64,000 nt of DNA from an uncultured Oscillospiraceae bacterium. GTDB taxonomy: Bacteria > Bacillota > Clostridia > Oscillospirales > Oscillospiraceae. The stretch spans positions 47,645 to 111,644 of the forward strand of contig CALWXC010000007.1 in assembly GCA_944385415.1 (NCBI GenBank). Reading direction: 5' to 3'. Shown here piece after piece: positions 1-8,181 of this stretch; the first letter of the stretch is position 1, and each line of letters opens with the position of its first letter. The translations under genes and the position numbers were made by a program. The notes under the pieces are model-generated. The model searched no databases, was not told the origin of the DNA, and saw nothing but the letters and a program-made list of their open reading frames with translations.

Positions 1-389
1 TGGTTTCCTTCGGCATTCCCCTGTTTGCCAATATCCATCTGTGCGGCTCGGTGCTGACGGAGGTGTTCTTTGTGATGACCGTCAGCAAGATTCTCTATGG
101 TCAGCTGCCCAATCTGATGACCATGGTGCTCTTCTGCGTTCTGCTGGGTATTTTTGCCGTGGGTGCGCCCGGCGTCCCCGGCGGTACGGTCATGGCGTCT
201 TTGGGTCTGATCATGTCGGTGCTGAACTTTGACGGCACCGGTACGGGCCTGATGCTGACCATCTTTGCGTTGCAGGATTCCTTCGGCACCGCCTGCAACG
301 TCACCGGTGACGGCGCCCTGACGCTGATGCTCACCGGCTACGCCAAAAAGCACAACATTGCGGAAACCAATTTGAATTTCACCATGTAA
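1..389 (+). CDS. Dicarboxylate/amino acid:cation symporter (DAACS family), C-terminal part
   Basis: The reading frame is open from the window edge, so this is the last ~128 codons of a longer gene. The family couples sodium or proton gradients to uptake of dicarboxylates or acidic amino acids across the cytoplasmic membrane. Hydrophobic segments alternate with short loops. Near the end lies the sequence FGTACNVTGDGALTLMLTGY, which fits the NxTGD region of the last transmembrane helix of GltPh-like carriers, followed by a short charged tail. The substrate cannot be inferred from this fragment. A strong hairpin terminator follows 15 bp after the stop codon. Confidence 0.75.
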   Translation, partial: VSFGIPLFANIHLCGSVLTEVFFVMTVSKILYGQLPNLMTMVLFCVLLGIFAVGAPGVPGGTVMASLGLIMSVLNFDGTGTGLMLTIFALQDSFGTACNVTGDGALTLMLTGYAKKHNIAETNLNFTM

Positions 390-404
390 CGGAACTTGCA
401 GCAG

Positions 405-437
405 CCCCCTGCACGGCCAGCCGTGCAGGGGGTTTTT
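405..437 (+). terminator. Rho-independent terminator of the DAACS gene
   Basis: A perfect 13-bp GC-rich stem (405-417 with 420-432) with a 2-base loop is followed by five T residues, directly after the symporter stop codon. Confidence 0.9.
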
Positions 438-566
438 GTTGAAACGCGGCCGTTGGCCCGGAAAAGTCCCTCTATCGCACCAAACCATAAAAAGTTTGTC
501 TCTGTCCAAGATAAGTATTGGTATGTATAACTGACCTTTTTATTCATTTTTTATGAACGCCCAATG

Positions 567-597
567 AAAAGGAGCAAGGTGTATCGACCTTGCTCCT
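567..597 (-). terminator. Terminator downstream of the small membrane protein
   Basis: An 11-bp stem (570-580 with 587-597, six-base loop) is followed on the minus strand by TTTT. It sits 42 bp past the stop codon of the gene ending at 639. Confidence 0.7.
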
Positions 598-638
598 CCT
601 ATGGGATATACTATTCAGTTCAACTAATTGGAATTGGC

Positions 639-863
639 TTACTTCTTCTTTCCAAAAAACAAGGGAATTGCACCAAATATAATTGCAACGACAAGAGATA
701 TCATCGTTTTGAAAAACACCATATGGGTGATACTCTTAAAGAATATTTCTATCGGTTCTGCTTCTAACTTAATTCTCATGCCAGGGATTGCAAAGCAAAT
801 AATCAAATAAGTTGAAATAAAGGCAATCAAAAACAACACTATGGATACAGTTTTCTTTTTCAT
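639..863 (-). CDS. Small two-helix membrane protein, unknown function
   Basis: The 74-aa product starts MKKKTVSIVLFLIAF. The start at 863 is chosen because AAAGGAG lies about 10 bases upstream; a longer frame from 890 lacks a good site. Two hydrophobic segments (about residues 7-27 and 50-68) flank a polar stretch, and the tail is lysine-rich, so an inner-membrane protein with a short outside loop is likely. Base composition is clearly more AT-rich than the GC-rich surroundings, which suggests acquisition by transfer. The family was not recognised. A perfect 12-bp palindrome lies upstream and a terminator downstream, so it looks like a real single-gene unit. Confidence 0.65.
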   Translation of the reverse strand: MKKKTVSIVLFLIAFISTYLIICFAIPGMRIKLEAEPIEIFFKSITHMVFFKTMISLVVAIIFGAIPLFFGKKK

Positions 864-909
864 ACAAACACACTCCTTTGTCAAATACAAGTTTGTCTAA
901 CTGTTCCTT

Positions 910-921
910 GTCTATATAGAC
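910..921 (-). promoter_or_regulatory. Perfect palindrome GTCTATATAGAC upstream of the small membrane protein
   Basis: The 12-bp palindrome lies 47 bp before the start codon of the gene at 863, in the position expected for a core promoter or operator. The TATATA centre could also serve as a -10 region. No regulator is encoded nearby in this window. Confidence 0.35.
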
Positions 922-1013
922 GAAAAGAACAGCAAAAAGTTCCGAACTATGGCTATATTATAGCATACTTCGGTCTATTTGTCTCATTCCAAAAACGAAA
1001 TTTAAACTTTTTT

Positions 1014-1400
1014 AGGGGCCGGCATCCCTGACGGCCCCGGATGGAATCCGTTCCGGACGCGTCAAGGATGCCGTGTCCTACCAACTGGGTACGCATTCGC
1101 CACGGCACGGCGGTCATCGGTTCCCAAACCCGCACGGACGGACTGCCCCGTATGGTTTGCGGGGCGGGTACGTCATCGGACGCGGTACGCGACATAAGGC
1201 CGCCGTCCACCACCCGCTGACGGGGTGTGGACGGCGGCCTTCGGCTTTGCCGGGGATTGCACCATCCGCGGATGGCGCTTTGGACGCTGGGATATTTCGC
1301 GCCTTGCGCGGCGCGGGTGTTTCGCCCGTTGCGACGGGCGACCGGGGCTTTGCCCCTGGACCCCAGAATTTTTTCGAGAAAAAATTCAGTAAAAGCTTTT
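1014..1400. repeat. Intergenic hairpin element A (one-sided copy)
   Basis: This fills most of the gene-free stretch 864-1417. It begins with the shared core GGGGCCGGCATCCCTGACGG and continues with hairpin units built on GGCGGCCTT, GCCATCCGCGGATGGCGC, CGCGCC/GGCGCG and CGCCCGTTGCGACGGGCG. It ends in the hairpin GAATTTTTTC-GA-GAAAAAATTC followed by AGTAAAAGCTTTT, 17 bp before the ptsI stop codon. The same units recur at about 23827, 27685, 37299, 54524 and 63535. Open frames on both strands here are composition artefacts. Confidence 0.85.
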
Positions 1401-1417
1401 GATTTTGGGTGCGGTGG

Positions 1418-3118
1418 TTACTGGGAGAGACGCTCCGCGACGGCGGCAGCCGTCGCACAATCCATGGCGTGCTCCGTCACAATCTCCGCGTCGTTCCGAT
1501 GCCATCGATGAATCTGTGCCCGAGTAGCCAGCACAGACGACGCGCTGACGGAAAACTCATCCAGGCCCCACGTCAGCAGCAGCGGCGTCAGCCGCGGGTC
1601 AGCCGCCGCCTCGCCGCACATACCCACAGGGATTTTCGCGGCCTTGGCCGCGGCGATGACGCTGCGGATGGACCGCAGCACCGCCGGGTGCAGCGTATCG
1701 TACAGCCCCGCCACCTTGGCGTTGCCCCGGTCCACGGCCATGGTATACTGGGTCAGATCGTTGGTACCGATGGAGAAGAAATCGCATTCCAGTGCCAGCA
1801 GATCGGCAATCCAGGCGGCGGCAGGCGTCTCGATCATAATGCCCACGGAAATCTCCGCGTCGAACGCCTTGCCCTCGGCCTGCAGCTCTGTCTTGCACTC
1901 CTCCAGCAGCGCCTTGGCCTTGCGGATTTCCTCCACCGAGGTCACCAGGGGCAGCATGATTTTAATGTTTTTACCCACGGCACCGGCCCGCAGCAGGGCC
2001 CGCAGCTGGACCCGGAACAGGTCCGCCCGGTCCAGACAATAGCGGATGGCCCGATGGCCCAGGAAGGGATTCTCCTCCGGCTCCATCTCTAAGTAATCCA
2101 CAGCCTTGTCGCCGCCCACATCCAGCGTCCGGATGATGACCTCTTTCCCCGCCATGGTCTTGGCCACGGCGGCATAGGCTTCGTACTGCTCCTCCTCCGT
2201 GGGGGCGGCGGTACGGTCCATAAACAGGAATTCGGTCCGGAACAGGCCGATACCCTCCGCGCCTGCATCGGCAGCGGCCTGGGCTTCAGCGGCGGAACCG
2301 ATATTGGCGTACAATCCGTAGTGGTTGCCGTCGGCATCCACCGTGGGCCGGTCCCGATAGACGTTCAGCAGTTCCCGCTGGTGGAGATACTCGGCCCGCT
2401 TGGCTTCATACTGCTGCCGGGTGGTCTCGTCGAATTCGGTCAGCACCACACCGGCGGTGCCGTCCACAATGATGTCCTGGCCCTCGGCCAGGGTGTCCAC
2501 CACATTGGCCACGCTCAGGACGGCGGGAACCTCCATGGCACGGGCCAGAATGGCCGAATGACTGGTGCGGCCGCCTACCTCTGTCACAATGGCGGCCACA
2601 TGCTGGCGATCCATGCCCACGGTCATGGAGGGCGTCAGATCATGAACCACCAGCACCGTGTTTTCCGGCAGGCGGCTCAAATCGGTGGCCTCCCGGCCCA
2701 GGAGGATGGACAGCATCCGGCTGCGGATGTCACCGATATCGGTGGCCCGCTGGCGCATCATCTCGTCGTCCACCCCGGCGAACATGGCCATAAAGGACGA
2801 GCAGACCTGATCCACCGCGGCTTCGGCGCATTGGCCGCCGTCGATGCAGTCGGTCATCTGGGACTGCATAAAGGGGTCGCTGAGCATGACCACCTGTCCC
2901 GTGAGGATTTCCGATTCCTTTTCGCCCACGTCGGCGCGAAGGGATTCGGCCATGGCCGTGGTGGTCTCGGTAAACCGTTGGATGGCCGCCGTCAGGCGGC
3001 TCCGTTCGGTCTCCGGTCCCCCGCTGACCACGGCGGAATAGTCCAGGGAAGCCGGACGGACCGGCAGGACTTTACCCAGTCCGATGCCGTCCGACGCCCC
3101 GATGCCCTGCAAGGTCAT
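1418..3118 (-). CDS. ptsI: PTS Enzyme I (phosphoenolpyruvate-protein phosphotransferase)
   Basis: Enzyme I takes phosphate from phosphoenolpyruvate and passes it to HPr. The 566-aa product has the N-terminal HPr-binding/phosphohistidine region with the active-site motif GGRTSHSAILARAMEVPAV (His187), then a PEP-binding TIM barrel containing RTEFLFMDR and the catalytic MCGEAA motif near the C terminus. Start 3118 is chosen because AGGAGGG lies just upstream and MTLQGIGAS matches the family; an upstream extension to 3208 is not needed. It is the last gene of the fru operon, 22 bp after ptsH. Hairpin element A begins 17 bp downstream. Confidence 0.97.
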   Translation of the reverse strand: MTLQGIGASDGIGLGKVLPVRPASLDYSAVVSGGPETERSRLTAAIQRFTETTTAMAESLRADVGEKESEILTGQVVMLSDPFMQSQMTDCIDGGQCAEAAVDQVCSSFMAMFAGVDDEMMRQRATDIGDIRSRMLSILLGREATDLSRLPENTVLVVHDLTPSMTVGMDRQHVAAIVTEVGGRTSHSAILARAMEVPAVLSVANVVDTLAEGQDIIVDGTAGVVLTEFDETTRQQYEAKRAEYLHQRELLNVYRDRPTVDADGNHYGLYANIGSAAEAQAAADAGAEGIGLFRTEFLFMDRTAAPTEEEQYEAYAAVAKTMAGKEVIIRTLDVGGDKAVDYLEMEPEENPFLGHRAIRYCLDRADLFRVQLRALLRAGAVGKNIKIMLPLVTSVEEIRKAKALLEECKTELQAEGKAFDAEISVGIMIETPAAAWIADLLALECDFFSIGTNDLTQYTMAVDRGNAKVAGLYDTLHPAVLRSIRSVIAAAKAAKIPVGMCGEAAADPRLTPLLLTWGLDEFSVSASSVLATRAQIHRWHRNDAEIVTEHAMDCATAAAVAERLSQ

Positions 3119-3140
3119 AGGGTGTCCCTCCTGTGGGCGC

Positions 3141-3407
3141 TCAGCAGTCGCCGAGGCCGGACTCGATGAGCTCCACGGCGGCGGCCAGGGCGGCCTCCTC
3201 CTGCTCACCGTTGCACTGGACCTCGATCTCGCTGCCCTGCTTCATGCAGGCGGCCATCAGGTGCATAATGCTCTTGGCGTTGATGGCGGTGCCCTTGAAC
3301 ACGATGGTCACATCGCAGGGGAAGGCGCTCATCTTGGTGACGAACAGCTGCGCGGGACGCATGTGCATACCCTGGGGATTGATAATCTTGACTTGAGCGG
3401 AAACCAT
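3141..3407 (-). CDS. ptsH: Phosphocarrier protein HPr
   Basis: HPr (88 aa, normal length) relays phosphate from Enzyme I to sugar-specific EIIA domains. His15 in NPQGMHMRPAQ is the phosphorylation site. Ser46 in INAKSIM is where HPr kinase would act in Firmicutes, so catabolite control through CcpA is possible. It lies between fruA and ptsI. Finding ptsH and ptsI inside a fructose operon, not as a stand-alone pair, suggests this is either the only general PTS pair or a fructose-dedicated copy; the window cannot tell which. Confidence 0.97.
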   Translation of the reverse strand: MVSAQVKIINPQGMHMRPAQLFVTKMSAFPCDVTIVFKGTAINAKSIMHLMAACMKQGSEIEVQCNGEQEEAALAAAVELIESGLGDC

Positions 3408-3439
3408 AGTAAATTCCTACCTTTCTTTTGTACAGGTTG

Positions 3440-5368
3440 TTAAGACTTCTTTTTCTTGAGCAGGCCCAGCAGGATGGTGCCGACGGCGGTACCCACCGCC
3501 AGGGCGATGAGGTAGCCCACCACATTGGTCATGACGGGGAACACGAAGATACCGCCGTGGGGTGCGGGCAGCGCGCAGCCGAAGGCCATGGACAGGGCTC
3601 CCGCCACGCCGGAGCCCACGATGCAGGCGGGCAGGACGCGGAGGGGGTCGGCGGCGGCGAAGGGAATCGCGCCCTCGGTGATGAAGCACAGACCCATGAT
3701 GAAGCTGACGATACCGGACTTGCGCTCCTCATTGGTGAAGCGGTTGCGGAAGAAGAACGTGGCGCAGGCGATGGCCAGGGGGGGCACCATACCGCCCATC
3801 ATGACGGCGGCCATGACGTCGGAGCCCTCGGAGGCGGACACGGCGGCCAGGGTGGACGTGCCGAACACATACGCGGCCTTGTTGAAGGGACCGCCCATAT
3901 CAATGGCCATCATACCGGCCAGGACGATGCCCAGGACGATTTTGCTGCCCTCGCCCATGGATTCCAGACCGGAGTAAATGGCGGTGTTGATGAGGCCCAC
4001 AATGGGGTTGATCAGGCACATAAAGAGACCGATCAGGGCCAGACCCACCACCGGGTAAATGAGGATGGGCTTGATGCCCTCCAGAGCTTTCGGCAGCTTG
4101 TCGCAGACTTTTCTCAGGGCCAGCATCAGATAACCGGCGGCAAAACCGGCGATCAACGCACCCAGGAAACCGGCGGACACGGCGGTGCCGGTGGGAGAGG
4201 AGAAGGTGGCGCCGGACACGGCGATGGCGCCGCCGGCGAAGCCCACCATCAGGCCGGGCCGGTCGGCGATGGACATGGCGATGAAACCGGCCAGAATGGG
4301 CAGCATAAAGTTAAACGCCACATTGCCCATGCTCTTGAGCCAGGCGGCCACGGGGGTGTTCATACCGAAGTTGGCGTAATCGATGGAGGGGTCGTCCAGC
4401 AGGAACGCCAGAGCCATGAGGATACCGCCGCCGATGACAAAGGGCAGCATATGGCTGACGCCGTTCATCAGCTGTTTGTACAGCTTCCGGCCGAAGGACT
4501 CATTGGTAACGCTTTCGGTCTTCTCGCCGGTGTGGTGGTAGATGGGGGCTTGGGGAGCCTCATGAATCAGTTCCTCCGGCTTATGGATGCCCTCGGAAAC
4601 GGGGACCCGCAGAACGGGCTTGCCGTCGAAGCGGCTCAGCTCCACTTCCTTGTCGGCGGCGATAATGACGCCGTCACAGTTTGCGATTTCCTCGGCGGTC
4701 AGCACGTTTTTCGCGCCGCCGGAGCCCTGGGTCTCCACCTTGACGGCAATGCCCAGCTCCTTGCCCTTCTTTTCCAATGCCTCGGCGGCCATGTAGGTGT
4801 GGGCGATGCCGGTGGGGCAGGCGGTGATGGCCACAATCCGGGGGCCGCTCTTGGCTGCTGCAGCGGGTGCGGGCTCCTGGGCCGTCTCCGGTTTTTCGGG
4901 TGCGCCGAACTTGGCGGTCTCATAGCGGTCGATGACGGCCATAAAGGCCGCGGCGTCCGCCGCGCCGCGCAGTTCCGCGGTAAAGCTGGGGTCCATCAGC
5001 AGGACCATCAGGTGGGAGAGAATCTCCAAATGCAGGTCGCCGTCCATGGGGGCGGCAATCATAAAGAACAGATCCGAAGGCTGGCCGTCCATGGCGCCGT
5101 AGTCCACACCCTGGGTCAGGGTGCAGGCGGCCAGGCTGGGGGCCTTGACACAATCGCTTTTGGCGTGGGGCACGGCAATGCCCATTTCGATGGCCGTGGA
5201 GGTCTGGGCCTCTCGGGCCAGAATGGCCTCCTTGTAACCGGCCTTGTCGGACAGACAGCCGCCCTTGTCCTGGAGGTCCACCAGGAAATCGATCATGGCG
5301 GCCTTGTCGGCCACCGCAGGAGTGTGGAGCGCGATTTTCTCGGCGCTCAGCAAATCAACAATGCGCAT
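3440..5368 (-). CDS. fruA: Fructose-specific PTS EIIABC component
   Basis: This 642-aa membrane permease imports fructose and phosphorylates it to fructose 1-phosphate. Domains in order: EIIA (about 1-150, phosphohistidine His68 in AVPHAKS), an Ala/Pro linker, EIIB (about 176-280, active Cys184 in TACPTGIAHT), a second linker, then multi-spanning EIIC (about 310-642). Start 5368 (MRIVDLLSAEKI) is chosen because the homologous EIIA begins there and a GAGAGG site precedes it; the frame runs further upstream without family similarity. It follows fruK by 17 bp and precedes ptsH, giving the whole uptake route in one transcript. Confidence 0.95.
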   Translation of the reverse strand: MRIVDLLSAEKIALHTPAVADKAAMIDFLVDLQDKGGCLSDKAGYKEAILAREAQTSTAIEMGIAVPHAKSDCVKAPSLAACTLTQGVDYGAMDGQPSDLFFMIAAPMDGDLHLEILSHLMVLLMDPSFTAELRGAADAAAFMAVIDRYETAKFGAPEKPETAQEPAPAAAAKSGPRIVAITACPTGIAHTYMAAEALEKKGKELGIAVKVETQGSGGAKNVLTAEEIANCDGVIIAADKEVELSRFDGKPVLRVPVSEGIHKPEELIHEAPQAPIYHHTGEKTESVTNESFGRKLYKQLMNGVSHMLPFVIGGGILMALAFLLDDPSIDYANFGMNTPVAAWLKSMGNVAFNFMLPILAGFIAMSIADRPGLMVGFAGGAIAVSGATFSSPTGTAVSAGFLGALIAGFAAGYLMLALRKVCDKLPKALEGIKPILIYPVVGLALIGLFMCLINPIVGLINTAIYSGLESMGEGSKIVLGIVLAGMMAIDMGGPFNKAAYVFGTSTLAAVSASEGSDVMAAVMMGGMVPPLAIACATFFFRNRFTNEERKSGIVSFIMGLCFITEGAIPFAAADPLRVLPACIVGSGVAGALSMAFGCALPAPHGGIFVFPVMTNVVGYLIALAVGTAVGTILLGLLKKKKS

Positions 5369-5385
5369 GGGATAAGTACCTCTCT

Positions 5386-6288
5386 TTAAAAGGCGTCCAA
5401 CAACGCCAGGATTTCCGTTTGGGTGGCCAGACCCTCCGTAAAGGCCGTGGCGGAACCGGCAGCAGCGCCCAGCCGCTGGGCGTAACCGTAGTCGAGCCGT
5501 TCCAGCCAACCGGCCAGGAATCCGGCCACCATGGAGTCGCCCGCGCCCACGGAGTTGCACACGGTCCCCTTGGGGACGCCCAGGCGGTGGCGGTTGCCGT
5601 GCTCATCCAGCAGCAGGGAGCCGTCCCCGGCCATGGACACCAGAACGTTCCGGGCGCCCTGCTCCTGGAGCTTGGCGGCACAGGCGGCAATGGCGTCGTC
5701 GGTGACGGGGGTCTCTCCGAAAATCTCGCCCAACTCCAGATTGTTGGGCTTGATCAGGAAGGGCCGGTACGGCAGAGCGCTGAGCAGCAGTTCCCGGGTG
5801 GAATCCACCACAAAGGCAATGTTTCGGTCACTGAGCCGGGCCAGCAGGTTTTTGTACACATCGTGGGACAACGCGGCGGGCACGGAACCGGAGATCACGA
5901 GAAAGTCGCCCTCGTGAAGGCCGTCCAGCTTCTGTTGCAGCTGGGAAAGGGCCTCGGGACCGATTTCCGGGCCGCGGCCGTTGACCTCGGTCTCCTTCCC
6001 GGCTTTCAGCTTGACGTTGATGCGGGTCATGCCCTCGTCGAGCCAGACGAAATCGGTGCGGATGCCCTGGGCCTGGAGCCCTTCCTCCAGGGCCTTGCCG
6101 GTGAAACCGGCCAGAAAGCCCGTGGCCACGGTGTCCACCCCCAGGTTGTGGAGGATGGTGGAGACGTTGATACCCTTGCCGCCCCACTGAATCACCTCTC
6201 GGGCCGAACGGTTGATGGCACCGGCTGTAAAGCGGTCCAGCCAGACCACATAATCCAGGGCCGGGTTGAATGTGACTGTGTAGATCAA
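5386..6288 (-). CDS. fruK: 1-phosphofructokinase
   Basis: This 300-aa PfkB-family kinase converts fructose 1-phosphate to fructose 1,6-bisphosphate. The substrate-binding GGKGINVS motif is near residue 37 and the catalytic GAGDSMVAG motif near residue 247. The start codon is TTG at 6288: it overlaps the TGA of fruR and is preceded by AAGGAGG at 8-base spacing, so translation is probably coupled to the repressor gene. A tagatose-6-phosphate kinase is the usual confusion in this family, but the fruA neighbour favours FruK. Confidence 0.95.
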   Translation of the reverse strand: MIYTVTFNPALDYVVWLDRFTAGAINRSAREVIQWGGKGINVSTILHNLGVDTVATGFLAGFTGKALEEGLQAQGIRTDFVWLDEGMTRINVKLKAGKETEVNGRGPEIGPEALSQLQQKLDGLHEGDFLVISGSVPAALSHDVYKNLLARLSDRNIAFVVDSTRELLLSALPYRPFLIKPNNLELGEIFGETPVTDDAIAACAAKLQEQGARNVLVSMAGDGSLLLDEHGNRHRLGVPKGTVCNSVGAGDSMVAGFLAGWLERLDYGYAQRLGAAAGSATAFTEGLATQTEILALLDAF

Positions 6289-7034
6289 TGGGAAACCTCC
6301 TTGATGACCGTCTGTTCCAGATAGTCGGGGTCGGGCAGCCGTTCGGTGATGATGGTGGCCTTTTCCAGGGGCAGCACCGTCACCGCCGAGACCTTTTCAA
6401 ACTTGGAGCTGTCGGCCAGGACATAGGTGAGGTAGGACTGTTCGGCGGCCTTGGCCTTGATGGCTGCTTCCTCCGGGTCTGGGGTGGTAAAGCCCTGGCG
6501 GATGGTGATGCCGTTGATGCCCAAAAACGCCTTGGTGAAGTTGTACTTCCCCAGTTCGGCCAGTGCCGTGGGACCGACGACGGCCCAGGTGCCGGGTTTC
6601 AGATAACCGCCGATGATGTAGGCCCGCAGCCCCATTTCCAGCATCCGATGGGCGCAGGCGATGCCGTTGGTGACAAAGGTGGCCTTGCAGCCGCCCAGAT
6701 AGTCAATCATCCGCATGGTGGTGGTACCGGCGTCCAGATAGATGACGTCGTCATGGCTGATGAGTCCGGCGGCATATTTGGCAATGGCGGCCTTTTCAAA
6801 CTGGAACAGCTGGGTCTTGGTGGGAACGTCAGGCTCCTCGCCCTGGAACTCACTGGCGGCCAGAACGGCGCCGCCGTGGACCTTGTTGAGCCGTCCCTGT
6901 TTGGCCAGGGCCGTCAGATCCCGGCGGATGGTGGCCTCGGAGGCCCCCGTCAGTTCACAAAGACGCATGACGCTGGCGGTCCGGGCGTCGCTGAGCTCCT
7001 GGAGAATCAGTTCAAAGCGCTTTTCAGCCAGCAT
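6285..7034 (-). CDS. fruR: DeoR-family repressor of the fructose operon
   Basis: The 249-aa regulator has an N-terminal DeoR helix-turn-helix (about 1-58, SVMRLCELTGASEATIRRDL followed by LNKVHGGA) and a DeoR sensor domain that in this family binds phosphosugars; fructose 1-phosphate is the expected inducer. Start 7034 (MLAEKRFELIL) follows AAGGAGGGG. It is the first gene of the operon, downstream of a strong promoter overlapped by GATTGA-type repeats, which suggests autorepression. Its stop overlaps the TTG start of fruK. Confidence 0.93.
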   Translation of the reverse strand: MLAEKRFELILQELSDARTASVMRLCELTGASEATIRRDLTALAKQGRLNKVHGGAVLAASEFQGEEPDVPTKTQLFQFEKAAIAKYAAGLISHDDVIYLDAGTTTMRMIDYLGGCKATFVTNGIACAHRMLEMGLRAYIIGGYLKPGTWAVVGPTALAELGKYNFTKAFLGINGITIRQGFTTPDPEEAAIKAKAAEQSYLTYVLADSSKFEKVSAVTVLPLEKATIITERLPDPDYLEQTVIKEVSH

Positions 7035-7086
7035 GGTCTCCCCTCCTTTCCGGTTGGTCGGTTTTGATCGTTTTTTATCGAACCCA

Positions 7087-7115
7087 ATGATAACACTAAA
7101 TTCAATCATAGTCAA
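7087..7115 (-). promoter_or_regulatory. Sigma-A promoter of the fruRKA-ptsHI operon
   Basis: On the minus strand TTGACT (7110-7115) and TATCAT (7087-7092) are separated by exactly 17 bp, upstream of the fruR ribosome binding site. Confidence 0.85.
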
Positions 7116-7130
7116 TCTTTTTCAATCATT
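7101..7130 (-). promoter_or_regulatory. Probable FruR operator, three phased GATTGA repeats
   Basis: The complement shows TTCAATCAT at 7101, GTCAATC at 7111 and TTCAATCAT at 7121: three near-identical repeats with 10-bp period, covering the -35 box and spacer. DeoR-type regulators bind direct repeats of this kind, so autoregulation by FruR is inferred. Confidence 0.65.
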
Positions 7131-7176
7131 TTCCGACAAAAAATTTTTCCCCTCCCCTGCCCTGGGTCCCGCAGAC

Positions 7177-7218
7177 AAAAACAGGGCGGGACCCGGAAAA
7201 AAGTTGGGTCCCGCCCTG
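7177..7218 (-). terminator. Terminator of spoVAC
   Basis: A perfect 13-bp stem (7182-7194 with 7206-7218) is followed on the minus strand by TTTTTG, 31 bp after the spoVAC stop codon. A related GGGTCCCGC arm occurs just beyond it. Confidence 0.85.
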
Positions 7219-7248
7219 GGGGGGCGTTGGGGAAAACATGGGGAACAA

Positions 7249-7698
7249 TTATCCGAATTGTTGCAGAATTACCAGGATAATGCCATAGATCACGCTGGCG
7301 GAGATACCGAAAACGAGGACAGGACCGGCGATGGTGAACATCTTGGCGGCGACGCCCATCACCAGGCCCTCGGAGCGGTATTCCATGGCTGGGGATACCA
7401 TGGCATTGGAGAATCCAGTGATTGGAACCAGGGTACCGGCTCCGGCCACCTTGGCGATATCATCAAAAACGCTCAAACCCGTCAGGAGCGCGCCGCAGAA
7501 AATGACGGTGATGGACGTGAGGGTACCGGCCGTTTCCTCGTCAAAGCCGACAGCCATCCAACCGGTGCGGATCAGTTGGGCAATGGCGCAGATGGCGCCG
7601 CCGATGAGAAAGGCAAAGAGTACGTTTTTGTAGCTGGGGGATGAGGGGGACAGACTGGAAACGTATTGGTTGTATTCTTTAGGGGACATTTGCTGCAT
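7249..7698 (-). CDS. spoVAC: Stage V sporulation protein AC (SpoVA channel subunit)
   Basis: SpoVAC is a mechanosensitive-type membrane subunit of the forespore inner-membrane SpoVA complex, which moves dipicolinic acid during spore maturation and germination. The 149-aa product has the family's tyrosine-rich N terminus (KEYNQYVSSLSPSSPSYKN), then four or so hydrophobic segments with GFSNAMVSPAMEYRSEGLVMG. Start 7698 is supported by GGAGG at 7 bases. It stands alone, with terminators on both sides and no spoVAD or spoVAE beside it, unlike the common spoVAC-AD-AE order. A GATACTA sequence (7719-7725) resembles a sigma-G -10 element. Confidence 0.88.
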   Translation of the reverse strand: MQQMSPKEYNQYVSSLSPSSPSYKNVLFAFLIGGAICAIAQLIRTGWMAVGFDEETAGTLTSITVIFCGALLTGLSVFDDIAKVAGAGTLVPITGFSNAMVSPAMEYRSEGLVMGVAAKMFTIAGPVLVFGISASVIYGIILVILQQFG

Positions 7699-7736
7699 GA
7701 AAACACCTCCGATGCCCCTAGTATCCCCAGTAAATT

Positions 7737-7753
7737 TAAAAGTTTTACTCGAT
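7737..7753. repeat. Solitary copy of the element-terminal motif TAAAAGTTTTACTCGAT
   Basis: This 17-base sequence matches the terminal inverted repeat that bounds the hairpin elements at 27685-28513 and 54524-55360. Here it stands without an element, between the rplQ terminator and spoVAC. Confidence 0.7.
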
Positions 7754-7756
7754 ACG

Positions 7757-7790
7757 CAAAAAAATCCGCAGGAAAACTTCCTGCGGATTT
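7757..7790 (-). terminator. Terminator of the S10-spc-alpha operon
   Basis: A 13-bp stem (7762-7774 with 7778-7790, three-base loop) is followed on the minus strand by a run of eight T residues, 14 bp after the rplQ stop codon. Confidence 0.92.
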
Positions 7791-7803
7791 CTGTATCGAA
7801 GGA

Positions 7804-8154
7804 TTAGTCCTTCTCCACCAGCTCGATGATAGCCATTTCAGCGGCGTCACCACGGCGGGGGCCGAGGCGGGTCACACGAGTGTAACCGCCGTTACGCTTG
7901 GCGTAAGCGGGGGCGATCTCGTCAAACAGCTTCTTGGCGACGTCCTCCTTGGTGATCCAGGCCAGGGCCTTACGGTAGGCAGCCAGGTCCTTCTTCTTAC
8001 CCAGGGTGATCATCTTCTCGGCGATGGGCTGAATCTCCTTTGCTCTGTAGAACGTGGTCTCCAGCTTGCCGTTTTCGAACAGATAGGTGGTCATAGCTCT
8101 CAGCATCGCCTTCCGCTGATCGGTGGTTCTGCCGAGCTTACGAGTTCCGAACAT
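7804..8154 (-). CDS. rplQ: 50S ribosomal protein L17
   Basis: The 116-aa protein has the family N terminus [20 protein letters not shown] and the conserved core [21 protein letters not shown]17 binds domain III of 23S rRNA near the exit tunnel. It is the last gene of the operon, 27 bp after rpoA, and is followed by a strong terminator. Confidence 0.98.
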   Translation of the reverse strand: MFGTRKLGRTTDQRKAMLRAMTTYLFENGKLETTFYRAKEIQPIAEKMITLGKKKDLAAYRKALAWITKEDVAKKLFDEIAPAYAKRNGGYTRVTRLGPRRGDAAEMAIIELVEKD

Positions 8155-8181
8155 TGATATTCCCTCCCTTTACAAGGTCAC

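Noticed and set aside
1073..2092. Long open frames on the + strand across ptsI, and similar antisense frames over most genes
   Set aside because: They are mirror frames of well-identified genes in GC-rich DNA and have no family similarity, ribosome sites or sensible composition.
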